Assembly (NCBI RefSeq): GCF_017309585.1
Contig: NZ_CP071321.1
Coordinates: forward strand, 1,612,001-1,676,000
Direction of reading: 5' to 3'
Origin: Nitrogeniibacter aestuarii
GTDB taxonomy: Bacteria > Pseudomonadota > Gammaproteobacteria > Burkholderiales > Rhodocyclaceae
Length of the DNA: 64,000 bases
Shown here: one piece after another, positions 60,417-64,000 of the stretch
How the letters are laid out: each line of letters begins with the position of its first letter
How positions within the stretch are numbered: the first letter of the stretch is position 1
Program-made: the position numbers and the translations under genes
Notes under the pieces: model-generated
Database searches by the model: none
Told to the model about the DNA's origin: nothing
What the model saw: the letters and a program-made list of their open reading frames with translations, nothing else

Positions 60417-61693
60417 CGGGCGTGCTCCGCCTGGCGTGCCCAGCCGGCCAGTTGGGCATCCTCCGGGAAGTGATCCCGGTAATGAAAGACCGAGCCTTTG
60501 GTGGCTTCGAGTTGGGCGTGCGCGCTGCCCGCGCCGGCGCACCCGAGCGCGTCGGGCGTCCAGATGTCGGGGCGCTGGCAGGCCATGAACCACTGCGCAG
60601 GCGTTGTGCCGAAGACCGACCGAAAATCGAAGCTGCGTTTGTCTTCGTCGAGCACGGCGGCGTAATGGGCGTGCAGGGCGTCGGCGGTGACGGTGATGTC
60701 GAAGCGTTTGCGCACATGGGCTGCGGCCTGTGCCGAGAGCGTCGCGCGCAGGCCGGGGGTGGTGGCCAGTCTGTCCATGGCGTCGGCAAATTCGCTCGGG
60801 GTGCGCACGATCAGTCCGGTGCGTTCGTGCTCCACCAGTTGCCGCTCGGCCGGGTTGTCCAGCACCACCGGCACGACGCCCATGGCCATGGCTTCGAGCA
60901 GGGCGTTCTCGGCGGTGCCGTAGTGCTGCGGGTTGAGCAGATAGGCGAGGACATCGAAGTGCGACAAGGTGCCCGCGATGTCATGGGTAAAGCCGCGCAC
61001 ATCGAGTCGCGACGTCAGCCCGCGCGCCCGGGCTTCGGTATGCAGCGCGTCGGCGGTGGTCGGGTCGCCCACCAGGGCGAGACGAAAGTCCGGGATGCGC
61101 ACCGCGGCGACAAAATCCATCAGGTCGGGGTGCAGCTTGGCGAAATTGAGGGTGCCGACATAGCCCGTGCGAAGCGGGGTATCGTCACCTCGCCGTGGGG
61201 CTTCGGGCAGGTCGTCGAAGCCCCCCGAGCTGAAGACCACCCCCAGCCGGGCCCTCGCTTCGTCCGATAGCTGACGGACCGCCGGGGCGTCGAGCGAGCA
61301 GGTGGAACTGAACAGGAAGCGGTGGGGGAGCGTCAGAAACCGCGATGGGAAGGTCGGCAGACCAAGCCCTGACACATGGCTCCAGACCACCAGACGCATG
61401 GGCGGGTGCGCTGTGGCGCCCATCCAGCGCGCGACGAGCGGGTGGTGCCACCATTCGAGCTGAACCACATCGGCTTCGCGCACCAGGGTGTCCAGTGAAC
61501 GTGCGTCTGGGGCACACACCACGCGGGCGCCGTGGGCACGGGCGTGATCGACGAAGAGCGTCTTTTCCGGCATGGCGAGGCAGGCGATGGTGTGCTCGAT
61601 GCCGTCTGCGCGCCGCGAGGACGCCTCGACCAGACGCGAGAGCACCTTGCCGACGCCGCCGCCCAGATGTGCGGTTACGTGAAGCAGGCGCAT
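60413..61693 (-). CDS. GT4-type glycosyltransferase
   Basis: A 426-aa GT-B enzyme. The N-terminus has MRLLHVTAHLGGGVGKVLSR, the glycine-rich loop of GT4 enzymes. The C-terminal donor-binding domain has RTGYVGTLNFAKLHPDLMD, ALVGDPTTADAL and the E-x7-E-type motif YGTAENALLEAMAMGVVPVV. The last 75 residues (about 350-426) extend beyond the usual fold and mention no known domain. ATG 61693 is two bases from the stop of the 90-aa gene, so translation is likely coupled. Donor and acceptor are unknown. Confidence 0.9.
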   Translation of the reverse strand: MRLLHVTAHLGGGVGKVLSRLVEASSRRADGIEHTIACLAMPEKTLFVDHARAHGARVVCAPDARSLDTLVREADVVQLEWWHHPLVARWMGATAHPPMRLVVWSHVSGLGLPTFPSRFLTLPHRFLFSSTCSLDAPAVRQLSDEARARLGVVFSSGGFDDLPEAPRRGDDTPLRTGYVGTLNFAKLHPDLMDFVAAVRIPDFRLALVGDPTTADALHTEARARGLTSRLDVRGFTHDIAGTLSHFDVLAYLLNPQHYGTAENALLEAMAMGVVPVVLDNPAERQLVEHERTGLIVRTPSEFADAMDRLATTPGLRATLSAQAAAHVRKRFDITVTADALHAHYAAVLDEDKRSFDFRSVFGTTPAQWFMACQRPDIWTPDALGCAGAGSAHAQLEATKGSVFHYRDHFPEDAQLAGWARQAEHAR

Positions 61694-61695
61694 GC

Positions 61696-61968
61696 TCAGG
61701 CGGCCGATTGCGGCATCGTTCGGCCTGTGTGGGCTTTCGCCCCGAGCAGGCCGAAGTGCTGCGCATGATCGCGCCACCACGGGTCGTCTTCGATCAGCGA
61801 TTCGAAACGGGTGCGCGATGCCATCACACCGGCCGGGTCGCCGGCGTCCATGGACAGGATGCCGCAGGGTATGGTGAAGGGCGGGAGGGTGTTGCCACGG
61901 CACGCGCCCACGTCATCGTCAACGCTGAAGTCGGGCGGGATGATGAACAGCAGTCGTTCCGTGCGCAT
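61696..61968 (-). CDS. 90-aa orphan protein between radical SAM and glycosyltransferase genes
   Basis: I recognise no family. AAGGAG lies about 4 bp before the ATG at 61968, stronger than most sites nearby, so it is very likely translated. The first 20 residues (MRTERLLFIIPPDFSVDDDV) resemble the opening strand of B12-binding or glycosyltransferase folds. Two cysteines (23, 35) lie around LPPFTIPCGILSMDA, and WW at 64-65 stands in a charged helix. It is too short for a Rossmann domain and lacks a signal peptide. It might be a truncated enzyme, an accessory subunit or a peptide substrate of the radical SAM proteins. Confidence 0.75.
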   Translation of the reverse strand: MRTERLLFIIPPDFSVDDDVGACRGNTLPPFTIPCGILSMDAGDPAGVMASRTRFESLIEDDPWWRDHAQHFGLLGAKAHTGRTMPQSAA

Positions 61969-61983
61969 GAGGCTCTCCTTGGC

Positions 61984-63009
61984 TCAAGCGGCCTTGTTGA
62001 TGCGTCGTTGCAGGCGAGTGAGCAGCTGCGGTGCGTGAGCGTCGATGTTGTCCGGCAGGCAATGGCTCAACTGACCGCAGTCACCGCAGGTGGGGTTCTC
62101 CTTGCGTCGGCCTTCCAGATGCGCAATGCGGTGGGCATTCATGGCCTCGCCCAGCCAGATGTCGCGCACGCTCTGCGTCTTCACGTTGCCCACGTCGAGT
62201 TTTCGCGCCCAGTCAAGGAAGCACAGGCTGACCGAGCCGTCCGTATTGACGGCCATCGAGTAGAAGATGTACGGGCACACCGAGACTTCATGAATCGCAT
62301 TGCCGTAAATGCCCTCGGTGATCTCGATGCCCGTGCGCTCCTCGATGTCGAAGGTGGGCCAGCAGGGGGCGAAATTCTCGATGAAGACCCGATCGGCAAT
62401 ATCGCCGAAGGTGTCGAAGAAGCGCTGCCGGTCGTCCTCGGAGAGGATGTCGCCGGGAATCTTGATGCAGATCTCGCAATCGCCCTTGCGATCGTAGAGT
62501 CTGGCGATGTTGTCCACGAAACGGTCGAAGTCCACCCGGGTTTTGGTGAAGGTCCAGAACTGCTCGCTCGACATGCCGTCGACGGAGATGTTGATGCGGT
62601 CGATGCCCGCATCGATGATCGGCGCCACCTTTTCCGGTGTCAGCAAGTACCCGTTCGTGGTGGTGTCGATGTACTGCACGTGACCGCTTTGCTTGGCGTA
62701 GGCCACCATGTCCGCGAACCGGGTGTGCAGCAGCGGCTCACCCTCTTTGTAAAGACGCAGGACCTTGAGTGGCTGATCGAATTCGCCCAGGTCGTCGATC
62801 ACTTTCCGGTAGACGTCGAAATCGAGCCGACCCTGCCAGCGCCCGGTCGATTTGATGAGGTCCCGGTCGCCGGTCGGGCAGAAGGTGCATTGGAAGTTGC
62901 AGGTATTGACCGGGTCGACGAACAGCACATAGGGCGTCGTCAAGGGGATCACGTCCTGCAGCGGTGTGCGGCCTTCCAGGTTGATGCGGGGTTTGATCTG
63001 AGCCTTCAT
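61984..63009 (-). CDS. Radical SAM protein with SPASM-like C-terminus
   Basis: A 341-aa iron-sulphur enzyme. The radical SAM motif is CNFQCTFC (Cys 37, 41, 44). The following barrel includes LRLYKEGEPLLHTRFADMV, TTTNGYLLTPEKV and RINISVDGMSSEQFW. The C-terminal part holds cysteines at about 245, 263, 308, 311 and 317, consistent with a SPASM or Twitch auxiliary cluster. ATG 63009 overlaps the stop of the other radical SAM gene. The position in a glycosyltransferase/FkbM operon suggests sugar or glycoprotein modification. The reaction is not predictable. Confidence 0.9.
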   Translation of the reverse strand: MKAQIKPRINLEGRTPLQDVIPLTTPYVLFVDPVNTCNFQCTFCPTGDRDLIKSTGRWQGRLDFDVYRKVIDDLGEFDQPLKVLRLYKEGEPLLHTRFADMVAYAKQSGHVQYIDTTTNGYLLTPEKVAPIIDAGIDRINISVDGMSSEQFWTFTKTRVDFDRFVDNIARLYDRKGDCEICIKIPGDILSEDDRQRFFDTFGDIADRVFIENFAPCWPTFDIEERTGIEITEGIYGNAIHEVSVCPYIFYSMAVNTDGSVSLCFLDWARKLDVGNVKTQSVRDIWLGEAMNAHRIAHLEGRRKENPTCGDCGQLSHCLPDNIDAHAPQLLTRLQRRINKAA

Positions 63010-64000
63010 GGTTCACCTCGTGCGTCTGTCGGCGCGACGGGGACGAGGCGTTGAACGCGTCGTCGGGGGCTTTGGACTGCCGCCGGAACTTCCTGCGGCT
63101 GGTCGGAAAGTTTGCAGCGTCCGCAGGCGTCGATGAACGGGCGGGCGGCAAATCGATTGAGTGCCTGGACCAGTGCCGTGCCGTCGAGCGCATCGACCTG
63201 AACCATCTGGTCCTCGACCACGGGCAACTGCCCGAGCTGGACGCCTGCCAGTTGGTGAGGGCAGCGATAGAGGCGGCCGCGGGACAGCGTCATGCAGTTG
63301 GTGAACGCGCATTTGGCAAAGGACTCGCGCATGGCCGCTTCGTCGAGGTGCAAATCCTCGAACTGCCCCATGTCCATCCACACCTTGTTGGGGAGCACGG
63401 CATAGCTGACGCCGTGTGCCTCCATGGCCGCCCGGAAGCTTTGGAAATTCTCGCGCAGGCGCGGCGGCGTGTTGTCGCCGTAATCGGAGATGTTGAGCAC
63501 CACGCGCGGATGGGCCAGGCGTTCGATCAGTCCGGCCTTGGGGGCAACGGTGCCGCTGGTGTACAGATAGATGAAACCCAGGCCGGGCATGGCGAGCAGA
63601 CCGTCGAGAATGTCGCTCAGGCCGCGATGCAGAAGTGCCTCGCCGCCGGTGATGGAAAAGCGGTGAATGAAGCCGCAGGCGTCGACCATCCTGGCGGCGG
63701 CGCCGAGGATCTCATCGACGCTGTCGTTGTAATGCGTTTCGTGACTGGGCAAGGCCTCGACGCAGTGGGTGCAGTTGAGCGTGCAGCGGTTGGTGATGAA
63801 ATAGGCCACGTCGTTGATGTCGGCAACCGCCCGGGATGCAGCGCGAAGCGGGCGCACGGGCGAGGCTTGCTCGGCGCCGCGGCGAAACGCGGGGCAGGCG
63901 GAAACGTCGGCCCGGCAGGCCATGCAGTCGGTGAGCGCGAGCGCTTGGCCCGAGTCGAGAAGCGTGTGGCAGGCAGACTCCGCCAGTGACTGGACCACCG
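63006..64000 (-). CDS. Radical SAM protein, second type (possibly truncated at window end)
   Basis: At least 331 residues are visible. GTG 63998 could be the start, but the frame stays open to the window edge, so the gene may begin outside. The radical SAM motif is CTLNCTHC (Cys 72, 76, 79 if GTG 63998 is the start), followed by FSITGGEALLHRGLSDILDG and VVLNISDYGDN. Three further cysteines precede it (CMACRADVSAC). Later ones occur in CAFTNC, LYRCPHQ and CGRC, again suggesting auxiliary clusters. It is only distantly similar to the next gene, with which it overlaps by ATGA. Confidence 0.88.
   Translation of the reverse strand, partial: VVQSLAESACHTLLDSGQALALTDCMACRADVSACPAFRRGAEQASPVRPLRAASRAVADINDVAYFITNRCTLNCTHCVEALPSHETHYNDSVDEILGAAARMVDACGFIHRFSITGGEALLHRGLSDILDGLLAMPGLGFIYLYTSGTVAPKAGLIERLAHPRVVLNISDYGDNTPPRLRENFQSFRAAMEAHGVSYAVLPNKVWMDMGQFEDLHLDEAAMRESFAKCAFTNCMTLSRGRLYRCPHQLAGVQLGQLPVVEDQMVQVDALDGTALVQALNRFAARPFIDACGRCKLSDQPQEVPAAVQSPRRRVQRLVPVAPTDARGEP

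Noticed and set aside
61696..61968. Calling the 90-aa protein a RiPP precursor.
   Set aside because: There is no leader/core division, no repeated core and no export or protease gene nearby. It remains one of several possibilities and is not annotated as such.
45434..64000. Pathogenicity-type or prophage island.
   Set aside because: No integrase, transposase, tRNA boundary or phage structural gene is visible; late flagellar genes explain the first part and GC content does not shift visibly.
1..64000. CRISPR arrays, tRNA/rRNA genes, insertion sequences and restriction or anti-phage systems.
   Set aside because: I looked for spaced direct repeats, T-arm-like signatures and terminal inverted repeats with transposase frames, and found none. 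A tRNAscan and Infernal run would settle the RNA genes.

Overview
This is a chromosomal window of a GC-rich (low-to-mid 60s % by eye), flagellated betaproteobacterium, most likely of the Rhodocyclales (Azoarcus/Thauera/Denitromonas-like). The inference rests on gene orders typical of that group: pepA-holC-ORF-valS, rpsP-rimM-trmD-rplS, ilvB-ilvN-ilvC-psd-pssA-leuA, sigma factor-DUF3619-DUF3106-RDD, and opgG/opgH. The species cannot be named from the sequence alone. I saw no rRNA, tRNA, CRISPR array, insertion sequence or prophage.

1-5.7 kb: a Calvin-cycle operon on the minus strand, cbbL-cbbS-cbbX-fbp-prkB. It encodes red-type (form IC) RuBisCO, its activase, fructose bisphosphatase and phosphoribulokinase, the last cut by the window edge. 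The LysR regulator gene cbbR is divergent, and the shared promoter carries likely LysR-type operators. 5.7-8.3 kb: a DUF389 membrane protein, a small coiled-coil/membrane protein and an HD-GYP response regulator.

8.4-31 kb: mostly housekeeping. It holds valS, an uncharacterised acidic protein, holC and pepA; lptF/lptG (LPS export); opgG-ORF-opgH (osmoregulated periplasmic glucans); rpsP-rimM-trmD-rplS; pyrF; a PilZ-like 519-aa protein; a YihY-family membrane protein; wrbA; a DUF2069 protein; and leuA, pssA, psd, ilvC. 31-35.7 kb: ilvN and ilvB, then a divergent sigma-70-like gene that seems to start at CTG, followed by DUF3619, DUF3106 and RDD genes.

35.8-39.2 kb: a four-gene PhnD/PhnC/PhnE/PhnE-type ABC importer for an oxyanion (phosphonate/phosphite-like, possibly selenate), behind a good promoter and a structured leader. 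39.4-43.5 kb: a stress-flavoured cluster with CsbD, DUF1328, two response regulators, a CHASE3-type histidine kinase, a 46-aa entericidin-like lipoprotein and a ferritin-like protein. 43.7-45.4 kb: a Cache-domain chemoreceptor.

45.4-52.3 kb: late flagellar genes on the minus strand: ycgR-like, an FlhB C-terminal homologue, fliK, fliT, fliS, fliD, flaG and two tandem, very short flagellins. 52.5-64 kb: a tightly packed minus-strand operon that reads towards the flagellins, made of two radical SAM proteins, a 90-aa orphan protein, a GT4 glycosyltransferase, a FkbM methyltransferase with a Rossmann-like N-terminus, and a 2225-aa multi-glycosyltransferase. The giant protein contains a duplicated GT2-GT2-GT-B module. 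I interpret this as a flagellin or surface glycan locus. It is the least ordinary part of the window.
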